A DNA stretch of 64,000 nucleotides, taken from Micromonospora halophytica (GTDB lineage Bacteria; Actinomycetota; Actinomycetes; Mycobacteriales; Micromonosporaceae). The stretch covers positions 1-64,000 of the forward strand of contig NZ_FMDN01000003.1 in the NCBI RefSeq assembly GCF_900090245.1. The letters run 5' to 3'. Position numbers and translations under genes: made by a program. The notes beneath the pieces were generated by a model. The model ran no database searches and was not told where the DNA came from. It worked only from the letters and a program-made list of their open reading frames with translations. Shown one piece after another: positions 25,449 to 34,115 of this stretch; the stretch's first letter is position 1, and every line of letters begins with the position of its first letter.

Positions 25449-27288
25449 TCTTCAGGACCTCTTCCAGCATCGTCTCCAGCTCGGCGGCGGTGAAGGGCAG
25501 GCCGCGGACCTGGTTGTAGCCGATGGCGTCGACCAGGTACTTCGCCCGGACCACATGGGCGAGCTGGCCGAGGTTCATCTCGGGGATGACCACCCGTTCG
25601 TACGAACGCAGCACCTCGCCGAGGTTGGCCGGCATCGGGGCCAGGTGCCGCAGGTGCGCCTGGGCGACGGAGAGCCCGCGCTGGCGCAGGCCACGGCAGG
25701 CCGCGCCGATCGGGCCGTACGTCGAGCCCCAGCCGAGCACCAGCACCCGGGCGTCACCGTCCGGGTCGTCCACCTCGACGTCCGGCACCGGAATCGTCTC
25801 GATCCGGGCCGCCCGGGTCCGCACCATGAAGTCGTGGTTCGCCGGGTCGTACGAGATGTCGCCGGTCCTGTCGGCCTTCTCCAGGCCGCCGATCCGGTGC
25901 TCCAGCCCCGGGGTGCCCGGGACGGCCCACGGTCGGGCCAGCGTCTCCGGGTCCCGCAGGTACGGCAGGAAGGTGGTGCCGTCCTCGCCGTTCGGCGCGC
26001 TGGCGAACTCCACCCGCAGGTCGGGCAGGGACTCCACATCGGGCAGCAGCCACGGCTCGGAGCCGTTGGCGACGTAGTTGTCCGACAGCAGGATCACCGG
26101 GGTGCGGTAGGTCAGCGCGATCCGGGCCGCCTCCAGCGCCGCGTGGAAGCAGTCGGACGGCGACTTCGGCGCGATCACCGCGACCGGGGCCTCGCCGTGC
26201 CGGCCGTAGAGCGCCATGTTGAGGTCGGCCTGCTCGGTCTTGGTGGGCATGCCGGTGGACGGCCCGGCCCGCTGCACGTCCACGATGACCAGCGGCAGCT
26301 CCAGCGCCACTGCCAGCGAGATCGTCTCGCTCTTCAGGGCCACGCCCGGGCCACTGGTGGTGGTCACGCCGAGCGCGCCGCCGTACGAGGCGCCCAGCGC
26401 GGCACCGACCGCGGCGATCTCGTCCTCGGCCTGCATGGTCACCACGCCGAGCCGCTTGTGCTTGCTCAGCTCGTGCAGGATGTCCGAGGCCGGGGTGATC
26501 GGGTACGCCCCGAGGAACACCGGCAGCCCGGAGCGGACCCCGGCGGCCACCAGGCCGAGCGAGAGCGCCGCGTTGCCGGTGATGTTCCGGTAGGTGCCCG
26601 GCAGCATCTTCGCCGGCTTCACCTCGTACCGGACGGAGAAGGAGTCGGTGGTCTCGCCGAAGTTCCAGCCGGCCCGGAAAGCGGCCACGTTCGCCGCGAC
26701 CAGCTCGGGCCGGGCGGCGAACTTGCGTTCCAGGAACCGCAGCGTCGACTCGTACGGCCGGGAGTACATCCAGGAGAGCAGGCCGAGGGCGAACATGTTC
26801 TTGGCCCGCTCGGCGTCCTTCTTGGACACTTCGTGCTCGGCCAGCGCGCCGACGGTCATCGAGGTCAACGCGACCGGGTGCACCACGTAGCCGGCGAGCG
26901 AGTCGTCGTCCAGCGGGCTGGTCGTGTAGCCGACCTTGGCCAGGTTGCGCCGGGTGAACTCGTCGGTGTTGACGATGATGTCCGCACCGCGCGGCAGGTC
27001 GGCCAGGTTGGCCTTGAGCGCCGCCGGGTTCATCGCCACCAGGACGTTCGGTGCGTCGCCGGGGGTGAGGATGTCGTAGTCGGCGAAGTGCACCTGGAAG
27101 CTCGACACGCCCGGCAGCGTGCCTGCGGGTGCCCGGATCTCGGCCGGGAAGTTGGGCAACGTGGAGATGTCGTTGCCCAGCTGCGCCGTCTCGGAGGTGA
27201 ATCGGTCGCCGGTCAACTGCATGCCGTCGCCGGAGTCGCCGGCGAACCGGATGACCACCCGGTCCAGTTGACGGATCTGCTTGGTCAC
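25441..27288 (-). CDS. korA: 2-oxoacid:ferredoxin oxidoreductase, alpha (alpha-gamma fused) subunit
   Basis: The 615-residue protein starts with a gamma-type domain (RVVIRFAGDSGDGMQLTGDR) fused to the alpha pyrimidine-binding domain (NAALSLGLVAAGVRSGLPVF, AYPITPASDILHELSKH, MQAEDEIAAVGAALGASYGG, TTTSGPGVALKSE). The fusion is typical of 2-oxoglutarate:ferredoxin oxidoreductases. The stop overlaps the korB start. The gene begins near an AT-richer region around 27430-27500 that probably holds the promoter. Confidence 0.93.
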   Translation of the reverse strand: MTKQIRQLDRVVIRFAGDSGDGMQLTGDRFTSETAQLGNDISTLPNFPAEIRAPAGTLPGVSSFQVHFADYDILTPGDAPNVLVAMNPAALKANLADLPRGADIIVNTDEFTRRNLAKVGYTTSPLDDDSLAGYVVHPVALTSMTVGALAEHEVSKKDAERAKNMFALGLLSWMYSRPYESTLRFLERKFAARPELVAANVAAFRAGWNFGETTDSFSVRYEVKPAKMLPGTYRNITGNAALSLGLVAAGVRSGLPVFLGAYPITPASDILHELSKHKRLGVVTMQAEDEIAAVGAALGASYGGALGVTTTSGPGVALKSETISLAVALELPLVIVDVQRAGPSTGMPTKTEQADLNMALYGRHGEAPVAVIAPKSPSDCFHAALEAARIALTYRTPVILLSDNYVANGSEPWLLPDVESLPDLRVEFASAPNGEDGTTFLPYLRDPETLARPWAVPGTPGLEHRIGGLEKADRTGDISYDPANHDFMVRTRAARIETIPVPDVEVDDPDGDARVLVLGWGSTYGPIGAACRGLRQRGLSVAQAHLRHLAPMPANLGEVLRSYERVVIPEMNLGQLAHVVRAKYLVDAIGYNQVRGLPFTAAELETMLEEVLKNV

Positions 27289-27585
27289 GCCTGCACCTCG
27301 CTTCGCTCAGCCCCGTCGCGCAGGCAGCTGAACATGTTGGTGAGCCCGCCTTGCCCGGCCACGTGACCTCCTTGACGCGCCGCTGCGCCGAACAACCGTG
27401 GCTGGTCCGGCCCGCTGTCGTTTCTCACCTCAGAGCCTACGTTGAGCCGTAAGGTTAGGGCAGCCTTGGTCGAGGTCCAACGAAAGTGAATGAACTCAGC
27501 AGATTTTTTACCACTGTTGGTGGCATTTCCTGGCCGCCGCTGTAATTCAGATCACGGGCTGTTGACCCTTACCGGCGGGGTCGAC
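27289..27585. other. Intergenic region upstream of korA
   Basis: These 297 bp separate korA from the split surface-protein gene, both on the minus strand. The stretch 27470-27520 is unusually AT-rich for this genome (CAGATTTTTTACC) and is the likely korA promoter or the end of the upstream transcript. I see no gene. Confidence 0.35.
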
Positions 27586-29013
27586 TCAGTCCCCCGCCGG
27601 ATTCGCGGCCGGCTCCGGCACCGGTCCGCCCGTCCGCCGCCGCAGCGAGGCGGTGGCCAGCGCCAGCGCCAGGACGACCAGCAGCACAGAGACCGTGATC
27701 AGGGCGATCGCGATCCGCTGTACCGAACCCATCCCGTCGGTGTCCGCGTTGTGGCCGGCTACGGCGAGCACGCCCTGGGAGCCGGTCGGCGTCGGGGTGG
27801 CCGCCGGCGGGGTGGCCAGCGCCGCCGCCGCGACGATCCGGAAGCTCATCTGCATCTGCCGGGTACGACCGCTGCGCGGGGCGAGCTCGCCGATCACCGC
27901 ACCGGCCAGCGGCGCCTCGCGCTGGGCCTGCGGGGTGGCGACCACCGGCAGCCGCAGGGTCTGCGTCCGGCCCGCCGGCAGCAGGCCCACGTCACAGCGG
28001 GTACGCGTCGGCGACGCCACGGCACAGTACGGCGGCGGGCTCTGCACGCTGACCCCGGACGGCAGGACCACCTCGACCCGTCCGGTGGCGTCCACCTCGC
28101 CGGTGTTGCCCATCCGGACGGCCAGCTCGGTGGCGCCCCCGGTGATGTCGAAGGCCACCTCGTCGGCGTCGAGCAGCATCCCGGGCGCCGGCGGGCCGGG
28201 CGGGAAGAGCACCGCGAAGCCCTCGCTGTCCTCGACCGTGCCGCTCGTGCCGGGCCCGGTGGCGGTGACCCGGACCGAGCCGCTCAGCGGCATCCTCCGC
28301 CAGGCGTCGCCGCCGACCCGTACCTTGATCAGGCTGGTGAAGCGTGCGCCGGGCGCGGCGGTCTACTCGCCGCAGCCCCAGCTCCCGCCGCCCGCGGCGA
28401 CGCAACCGGCCGTCCCGGCGTCGGTCAGCCCGGTGGGCAGGGTGTAGCCGAGCCGGACCCGCTCGCCGACCGTGCCGGTGTTCTCCACGGTGACCCGCAG
28501 GGTGGTCACGGTGCTCTTCGCGTTCCAGTAGGAGCGGCCCAGCGTGAGGTCCCGGGTGGTGACCCGGACCCCGAGCCCGTCGGCGTTCGGCTGGCTCGGA
28601 GCGGGCACGTTCGGTGGGGCCGGCTTGCCCCCGGCCGGGGGCGGCGGGGTGGTGGTCGGCGTGGTGGTCGTCGGGGCCGGTTTGCCCGGCGGGGTGGTGG
28701 TCGGCGGCGTCGTGGTCGGTGCCGGTGCCGGGGTGGTCGGGTCGGGCGGCAGTGTCGGGGGCGCGGTGGTCGGCACCGGCTCCGTCGTCGTCGGCTCCAC
28801 CGGCGGCGTGCTCGTGTCGTCCGTCGGCTCACCGCCGGGGGCGGTCTCGCCGGTGGCGGGTGTGGTGACCGTGGTCGACGTCGGAGCCGCGGTGGCCAGG
28901 TCCGGCGCGACCGCCAGGGCCATCGCCAGGCCGGTCGCGAGCGACGCCGCGAGCAGCGAAGAGGTACGCCGGGCGAGCGCCCGCCGAGGGGGGCGTACGT
29001 CCACGCGGGCCAT
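27586..29013 (-). pseudogene. Exported Pro/Thr-rich wall-associated protein, split by an in-frame TAG
   Basis: Two open segments in the same frame (28363-29013 and 27586-28293) are separated by TAG at 28363-28365, and protein-like sequence (TAAPGARFTSLIKVRVGGDAW) continues between them. Joined, they give about 475 residues: signal peptide (SLLAASLATGLAMALAVAP, ATA), a Pro/Thr linker of about 100 residues, two beta-rich regions resembling extracellular DUF11-type repeats (VRVTVENTGTVGERVRLGYT; LAVRMGNTGEVDATGRVEVV), and a final membrane helix (IAIALITVSVLLVVLALALA) before basic residues. Without readthrough only the N-terminal 216 residues are made and the anchor is lost. A sequencing error is possible. 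Confidence 0.7.
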
Positions 29014-29158
29014 CTGTCCTCCGTGACACTCGGTGAGATGACATTCTCGTTAACCGTTGCCCGAGGGCACTAGTCCCATCGAGAAACAAGTCCGTAACGC
29101 ATTCGGTACGGCTCCTGGTCCGGCCGGCGTGGCTCGGCGCCCGGTAGGCTGCCCCACT

Positions 29159-29536
29159 GTGACCGGTTACCTGGGCTCGTACGCGACGCTCGGGCTCTTG
29201 CTGCTCGCCAGCGTCCTCTTCTTCGTTACGGCGTTCTCGGCCAACCGGATGTTACGTCCCGGCCGTACGGCTGATCCTTGGGGTAAGCGGACCAGCTATG
29301 AGTGCGGTCTCGACCCGGTCGGTGGGGACTGGGCGCAGATGCAGATCCGCTACTACGTGTACGCGTACCTGTACGTGCTCTTCGCGGTGGAGGCGGTCTT
29401 CCTCTTCCCCTGGGCGCTGGTCTTCGACCGCCCGGGTTTCGGCCTGGTCACCGTGGTCGAGATGGGTGTCTTCGTGGCCGTGGTCGCCCTCGGCATCCTC
29501 TACGCCTGGCGGAAGAACATCCTCCGCTGGACCTGA
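29159..29536 (+). CDS. nuoA: NADH-quinone oxidoreductase subunit A
   Basis: The 125-residue membrane protein has three helices (LGLLLLASVLFFVTAF; YVYAYLYVLFAVEAVFLFPW; VEMGVFVAVVALGILYAW) and the conserved loop KRTSYECGLDPVGGDWAQ, including the Cys of the NuoA E-C-G motif. It is a core membrane subunit of complex I. No other nuo gene follows; the next gene is folP-like on the opposite strand. It is therefore an orphan copy, perhaps outside a main nuo operon. GTG 29159 was chosen from the family N terminus. Confidence 0.9.
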   Translation: MTGYLGSYATLGLLLLASVLFFVTAFSANRMLRPGRTADPWGKRTSYECGLDPVGGDWAQMQIRYYVYAYLYVLFAVEAVFLFPWALVFDRPGFGLVTVVEMGVFVAVVALGILYAWRKNILRWT

Positions 29537-29558
29537 CCCCGGCCGTCCGTCGGACGGC

Positions 29559-30428
29559 TCAGGCGAGGCCACGGCGGGTGCGGGCCGGGGGGCGGTCGCC
29601 GCGGATCGAGGCCACCATGTCCAGGACGCGGCGGGTCGGCAGGACCTGATGGGCGCGGAAGACCTGGGCGCCGAGCCAGGCCGACACGGCGGTGGCGGCG
29701 AGGGTGCCCTCCAGCCGTTCCGGCACCGGCAGATCCAGCGTCTCGCCGACGAAGTCCTTGTTCGACAGGGCCACCAGCAGCGGCCAGCCGGTGCCGGAGA
29801 GCTCGTCGAGCCGTCGGGTGATCTCCAGCGAGTGCCGGGTGTTCTTGCCGAAGTCGTGCGCCGGGTCGATGAGGATGCCGTCGGGACGTACCCCGAGGGC
29901 CACCGCGCGCTCGGCGAGCCCGGTCACCGTCGTCACCACGTCGGCGACCACGTCGTCGAAGGCGGCCCGGTGCGGCCGGGTACGCGGCGCGAGACCGCCG
30001 GCGTGCGAGCAGACCAGCCCGGCGCCCGTCTCCGCGGCCACCCGGGCGAGCGCCGGGTCGGCCCCGGACCAGGTGTCGTTGAGCAGGTCGGCGCCGGCCG
30101 CCACCGCCTCCACCGCGACCTCGGCCCGCCAGGTGTCGATCGAGATGACCACCTCGGGGAAGGCGACCCGGACGGCGGCGATGGTGTCCACGGTCCGCCG
30201 GATCTCCTCGGCGACGTCGACCTCGTCGCCCGGCCCGGCCTTCACCCCGCCGATGTCGATGATCTCCGCGCCCTCGGCGACCGCGCGTTCCACCGCACGC
30301 AACGCGCTGTCCTGGGCGAAGGTGGCACCCCGGTCGAAGAACGAGTCCGGCGTCCGGTTGACGATCGCCATCACCACCAGCTCGCCCGGTGCGAACGTCC
30401 GCCCACCCAGCCGCAGCGCCCCGGCCAT
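29559..30428 (-). CDS. folP2: Dihydropteroate synthase-like protein (FolP2 type)
   Basis: The 289-residue TIM-barrel protein has MAIVNRTPDSFFDRG, AEIIDIGGVKAGPG, VISIDTWRAEVA and DPAHDFGKNTRHSLE, matching pterin-binding dihydropteroate synthases. GLVCSHAGG replaces the usual SHMGG-type segment, as in the second actinobacterial paralogue whose synthase activity is doubtful. Its position next to DivIVA-domain and tag genes matches mycobacterial folP2 (the Rv1207 region). A housekeeping folP should lie elsewhere. Confidence 0.85.
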   Translation of the reverse strand: MAGALRLGGRTFAPGELVVMAIVNRTPDSFFDRGATFAQDSALRAVERAVAEGAEIIDIGGVKAGPGDEVDVAEEIRRTVDTIAAVRVAFPEVVISIDTWRAEVAVEAVAAGADLLNDTWSGADPALARVAAETGAGLVCSHAGGLAPRTRPHRAAFDDVVADVVTTVTGLAERAVALGVRPDGILIDPAHDFGKNTRHSLEITRRLDELSGTGWPLLVALSNKDFVGETLDLPVPERLEGTLAATAVSAWLGAQVFRAHQVLPTRRVLDMVASIRGDRPPARTRRGLA

Positions 30429-30622
30429 CCCGCCTCCCGCCCTCGCCGGCCGGGTCCGCCCGGCCGCTGACGACGCTATCCGGTCGCACGGCGTGTCGTC
30501 GGGGCGGGCGTCGCCGCTGTCGGATCGGGCGGTGCGTCGTGGGGGCGGGCGTCACCGGGGGATCGGAGCCGGTGGCGTGGTTGGGGTCGCTCAGGGGCCG
30601 GTCGCCGTGCCACGATCTGTCC

Positions 30623-31228
30623 ATGGGTCAGGTTCTGCTCGTACTGGTCGTCGCGTTGACCGTGGCGGCGGTGGTGTTCGGGGTGACGGTACTGGTCTCC
30701 GGGCGGGATCCCGGCCTGGTGCCGGCGGAGCCGGACGGCCGGGCGGTGCCCCTGCCGGGCGCCCGCCCGCTGCGCGAGTCGGACGTCGGCGAGGTCCGCT
30801 TCGACACCGCGCTGCGCGGCTACCGGATGGCCCAGGTCGACCAGGCGATGCGCCGTGCCGCCTACGACATCGGCTACAAGGCGGAGCTGATCGGTGTCCT
30901 GGAGGCCGAGGTCACCGCGCTGCGCGAGGGCCGCACGGCCGACGCCGACGCGCTGCGCCGGGCCCGCGAGGAGGCCGCCGGCGCCGCCGCCGACGGGCAC
31001 CCCGGCCCGACGTCGTCCGCCACCGACCCGACGCCGGCCACCACCGATCGGACGTCGTCCGCCGCCGACGCGACGCCGGGCGGTGACGCGACGCCGGGCG
31101 GTGACGCGACCGCCGAGCCGGCCCCGGTCGACGCGGCCGAGCCGGTCACCGCCGAGCGACCCGAGCCGGCCGGCGGGCGGGACGCCGACCCGGCCGATGC
31201 CGCCAAGGTCCGCTCGGAGCCGGTGTGA
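30623..31228 (+). CDS. DivIVA domain-containing membrane protein
   Basis: The 201-residue protein begins with one membrane helix (VLLVLVVALTVAAVVFGVTVLV). Then comes a DivIVA-type motif (VRFDTALRGYRMAQVDQAMRRAAYDI) and a helical stretch, ending in an Ala/Thr/Pro-rich acidic tail with a duplicated ATPGGD. It resembles the small DivIVA-domain proteins encoded beside folP2 in actinobacteria. A role at the membrane during growth is plausible. The stop overlaps the next gene by GTGA, so they are cotranslated. Confidence 0.8.
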   Translation: MGQVLLVLVVALTVAAVVFGVTVLVSGRDPGLVPAEPDGRAVPLPGARPLRESDVGEVRFDTALRGYRMAQVDQAMRRAAYDIGYKAELIGVLEAEVTALREGRTADADALRRAREEAAGAAADGHPGPTSSATDPTPATTDRTSSAADATPGGDATPGGDATAEPAPVDAAEPVTAERPEPAGGRDADPADAAKVRSEPV

Positions 31229-31722
31229 CCGGCCCGGACGGCGCGGACGGGCTGCGGGAGGCCGCCCGCAGGGGGGCCGGCGAGTTCACCGCCACGGTGA
31301 TCGTCGACGCCCCCGCCGACCGGGTCTTCGCCGCGCTCACCGACTGGGAGCGGCAGTCCGACTGGATTCCGCTCACCACCGTCCGGGTGGTGGAGGGTGA
31401 CGGCGGCGAGGGCAGCCTGGTCGAGGCGGTCACCACGCTCGGGCCGGCCGCGCTCCGTGACGAGATGCGGGTGGTCCGGGTGGACGCGCCGTACGAGGTC
31501 GGCGTGGTCCACTGCGGGAAGCTGCTGCGCGGGCCTGGCGTGCTGCGCTGCACCCCGCTGGCGCGGGACCGCACCCAGGTGGTCTGGCACGAGTGGTTCC
31601 ACCTGCCCGGCGGGGCGGCCGGCCGGGTCGCCTGGCCGCTGCTCTGGCCCGGCTCCAAGGCCAGCCTGACCCTGGCCCTGAAGCGGTTCGCCCGACTGGT
31701 CGAGCAGGGCCGCCTGCCCTGA
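31225..31722 (+). CDS. SRPBCC family protein
   Basis: A 165-residue START-like protein: FTATVIVDAPADRVFAALTDWERQSDWIPLTTVRV, then GSLVEAVTTLGP, and a Trp-rich strand TQVVWHEWFHLPGG. The pocket-forming fold suggests binding of a hydrophobic small ligand. It starts at GTG 31225 inside the stop of the DivIVA-domain gene and is followed by tag after 31 bp, in the same conserved operon. Confidence 0.85.
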   Translation: MTGPDGADGLREAARRGAGEFTATVIVDAPADRVFAALTDWERQSDWIPLTTVRVVEGDGGEGSLVEAVTTLGPAALRDEMRVVRVDAPYEVGVVHCGKLLRGPGVLRCTPLARDRTQVVWHEWFHLPGGAAGRVAWPLLWPGSKASLTLALKRFARLVEQGRLP

Positions 31723-31753
31723 CCCCGGCCCGCTGTCGGGGCCCTGCCCTACC

Positions 31754-32362
31754 GTGTACGACGTGACTGACCTGGTGACCGGTGCCGACGGGCTGGCCCG
31801 CTGCGCCTGGGGGTGCAGCACCCCGGACTACGCCGCCTACCACGACACCGAGTGGGGTCGCCCGTTGCGCGGCGACGACGCGCTCTACGAGCGGCTCACG
31901 CTGGAGGCGTTCCAGTCGGGCCTGTCGTGGCTGACCATCCTGCGCAAGCGGCCGGCGTTCCGGCTCGCCTTCGACGACTTCCGGATCGAGCGGGTCGCCT
32001 CGTACGGCGAGGCCGACGTGACCCGGCTGCTCGCCGACGCGGGGATCGTCCGCAACCGGGCCAAGATCGAGGCGGCGATCGCCAACGCCCGTGCCGCCCT
32101 GGAACTGCCCGACGGGCTCTCCGCGCTGCTCTGGTCGTACGCGCCGCCGTCCCGGGCCGCCCGGCCGGAGTCGTTCGCCGACGTGCCGGCGCTCACCCCG
32201 GAGTCCACCGCGCTGGCCAGGGGCCTCAAGAGGCGCGGCTTCCGCTTCGTCGGCCCGACCACCGGGTACGCCCTGATGCAGGCCACCGGGATGGTCGACG
32301 ACCATCTGGCGGGCTGCCACGTCGCCGCCCCGGTGGCGGCGCGTGATGGGATGGGGGCATGA
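31754..32362 (+). CDS. tag: DNA-3-methyladenine glycosylase I
   Basis: The 202-residue base-excision repair enzyme removes 3-methyladenine from alkylated DNA. CAWGCSTPDYAAYHDTEWG and GLSWLTILRKRPAFRLAFDDF are the Tag signatures. A zinc site is suggested by the N-terminal Cys and His plus HLAGC near the C terminus. GTG 31754 or 31763 can serve as start. ATGA overlap links it to the next gene. Its place near folP2 and DivIVA-domain genes matches the mycobacterial tagA neighbourhood. Confidence 0.93.
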   Translation: MYDVTDLVTGADGLARCAWGCSTPDYAAYHDTEWGRPLRGDDALYERLTLEAFQSGLSWLTILRKRPAFRLAFDDFRIERVASYGEADVTRLLADAGIVRNRAKIEAAIANARAALELPDGLSALLWSYAPPSRAARPESFADVPALTPESTALARGLKRRGFRFVGPTTGYALMQATGMVDDHLAGCHVAAPVAARDGMGA

Positions 32363-32940
32363 CCGCAACCGACCACCGCGCCAGCCGGAGCACCGACGCG
32401 GGCGACGGGCGGGCCGAGGGCGCCTGGGCGGTGCTCCTCCCGCCGGAGCGCCTCGACGCCGAGCGTCTCGTCCACCACGACTCGCTGGAGCTGCCCGGCT
32501 CCGCCGGCGGGTCCCGGCCGCGTCCCGGCGACCCGGTGGCCGTGCTGGTGGACTCCCCGCCCCGGCTGGTGGCGCTGGGCCGGGTCACCCGCTCCGGTGA
32601 CGGGCTGGCGGTCGCGTACACCCGGCGGGCCTTCGACGAGCCTGTCCCGGCCGAGCAGGTGACGCTCACCGGGCCGGTCGGCCCGCTCGACCCCGGCGTG
32701 TTCCGGCAGCTCGTCGACCGGCTCGGGCCGCCCGCACCCCGCCGGACCTGGCTGGTCAGCCTCGACCTGCCCATCGAGGCGGACTCCCGGGCCGAGGCGG
32801 TTCGGCTCTTCTGGTCGTACGTGCAGGAGTTGGGCCCGGCCGAGCTGCCCGCGTTCGTCTCCCCGTCCGGTGACGAGCTGGCCATGCAGGCGTTCGTGCT
32901 GGGCGCCGAGGCCAACCAGGATCCGGAGGAGGACGACTAG
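32359..32940 (+). CDS. Uncharacterised 193-residue protein
   Basis: I do not recognise a named family. The protein has a beta-rich middle (PGDPVAVLVDSPPRLVALGRVTRSGDGLAVAYTRRAFDEPVP) and a C-terminal helical part (ADSRAEAVRLFWSYVQELGPAELPAFVSPSGDELAMQAFV) with a conserved look. The N terminus is polar with no signal. It starts inside the tag stop (ATGA), so it is cotranslated with the glycosylase and is the last gene of the operon. Confidence 0.75.
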   Translation: MTATDHRASRSTDAGDGRAEGAWAVLLPPERLDAERLVHHDSLELPGSAGGSRPRPGDPVAVLVDSPPRLVALGRVTRSGDGLAVAYTRRAFDEPVPAEQVTLTGPVGPLDPGVFRQLVDRLGPPAPRRTWLVSLDLPIEADSRAEAVRLFWSYVQELGPAELPAFVSPSGDELAMQAFVLGAEANQDPEEDD

Positions 32941-33053
32941 CTCGGCACCCGACGCGGGCCGGCACGTCGCGTAGGGCGGCGCACAGTCGGTGACACCTGG
33001 GTCGACCACATTGCGTCACCGGATACTGCGGGGGCCGTTGCCGCCCGCCGCGT

Positions 33054-33179
33054 CCTTTGCTCTGCACCCACCCGCGTACCACCGCGTTGAGCTGCACTTA
33101 TGTGATCTGGTGGAGGGTGTCGCCTCGGTCGGCGCGGGTACTCAGGGTGACTGTCGCGTCGGTGGGTGCAGAGCAAAGG
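33054..33179. repeat. MITE-like element with 19-bp perfect terminal inverted repeats
   Basis: CCTTTGCTCTGCACCCACC (33054-33072) is repeated exactly inverted at 33161-33179, bounding a 126-bp segment with no coding capacity. No clear target-site duplication flanks it. The size and perfect ends suggest a miniature inverted-repeat element or a mobile hairpin. The rest of the gap from 32941 to 33319 contains no gene. Confidence 0.6.
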
Positions 33180-33206
33180 GCCCGTACGGCGGTGGCGGTC
33201 CCCCGG

Positions 33207-33246
33207 GGTACGTCACCCGGCGTGGTCGTGAACGGGGTGACGTACC
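33207..33246. terminator. Hairpin downstream of the enoyl-CoA hydratase gene
   Basis: GGTACGTCACCC (33207-33218) pairs with GGGTGACGTACC (33235-33246), a perfect 12-bp stem with a 16-nt loop, about 75 bp past the minus-strand gene stop at 33320. It may act as terminator or as a protein-binding dyad. Confidence 0.4.
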
Positions 33247-33319
33247 GCGGTCAGGCCCCCGGCGGCGGGCGGCCGCACCGACGGGCGCGGTCCGCGCCGC
33301 CGAGCGGGGCGCGGCCGGA

Positions 33320-34111
33320 TCAGTGGCCCTCGAAAGTGGGCTTCTGCTTGTTGACGAAGGCCATGGTGGCGGCCTTGTGGTCGGCAGTGGCCCCGCAGAT
33401 CGCCTGGGCCTGGGCCTCGGCGGCCAGAGCGTCGGCCAGGGTGCCCGCGTCGGCGATGGAGAGCTGCCGCTTGATCGCCCCGTACGCCACCGTCGGACCG
33501 GCGGCGAGCCGGGCCGCCAGCTCCTGCGCGGTCGGCAGCACCGCCTCGTCGTCCTCGACGAGCCTGGTGAGCAGGCCCAGCCGGAAGGCCTCGTCGGCGC
33601 TCACCGGCTCGGCGAGCATCAGCAGCTCGACGGCCTTGGCGTGGCCGACCAGCCGGGGCAGCGTCCAGGAGGCGCCGGTGTCGGCGGCCAGCCCCACTCC
33701 GGCGAACGCCATCAGGAACCTGGTCTTCGGCCCGCCGACCCGGAAGTCGGCGAGGAACGCCAGCGAGGCGCCGGCTCCGGCGGCCATCCCGCGTACCGCC
33801 GCCACCACCGGCTTGGGCAGGTTGGCCAGCTTCGCGGCGATCGGGTTGTAGTGCGCCCGGACGGTGTCCAGCGGGTTGGTGGTCGGGGACTGGAGGGTCT
33901 GAACGTGCTCGCGCAGGTCCTGCCCCGCGCTGAACGAGCCGCCGGCCCCGGCCAGCACCACCGCCCGGCAGGACCGGTTGGTCTCCAGCTCGGCCAGAGT
34001 GTCCCGGAGTGCCTCCTTGAGCGCCACGTCGAGCGAGTTCATCGCCGTGGGGCGGTTCAACGTCAGGGTGACGACGGCGTCGGTGCGGTCAACGAGCAGC
34101 GGCTCGGTCAC
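33320..34111 (-). CDS. Enoyl-CoA hydratase/isomerase family protein
   Basis: The 263-residue crotonase-fold protein has VTLTLNRPTAMNSLDVALKEAL, the oxyanion segment AVVLAGAGGSFSAGQDL and VVAAVRGMAAGAGASLAFLADF. GVGLAADTGASWTLPRLVG resembles PaaG/PaaB-type enzymes of phenylacetate degradation, which also keep the Asp in this position. It lies 4 bp downstream of a PaaX-type regulator gene on the same strand. The rest of the paa pathway is not in the window, so the substrate is uncertain. Confidence 0.88.
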   Translation of the reverse strand: MTEPLLVDRTDAVVTLTLNRPTAMNSLDVALKEALRDTLAELETNRSCRAVVLAGAGGSFSAGQDLREHVQTLQSPTTNPLDTVRAHYNPIAAKLANLPKPVVAAVRGMAAGAGASLAFLADFRVGGPKTRFLMAFAGVGLAADTGASWTLPRLVGHAKAVELLMLAEPVSADEAFRLGLLTRLVEDDEAVLPTAQELAARLAAGPTVAYGAIKRQLSIADAGTLADALAAEAQAQAICGATADHKAATMAFVNKQKPTFEGH

Positions 34112-34115
34112 GTTC

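Noticed and set aside
27992-28405. Arginine-rich minus-strand frame overlapping the TAG of the surface protein gene
   Set aside because: It is a shifted frame of the surface protein with no homology pattern. The in-frame continuation across the TAG is the better model.
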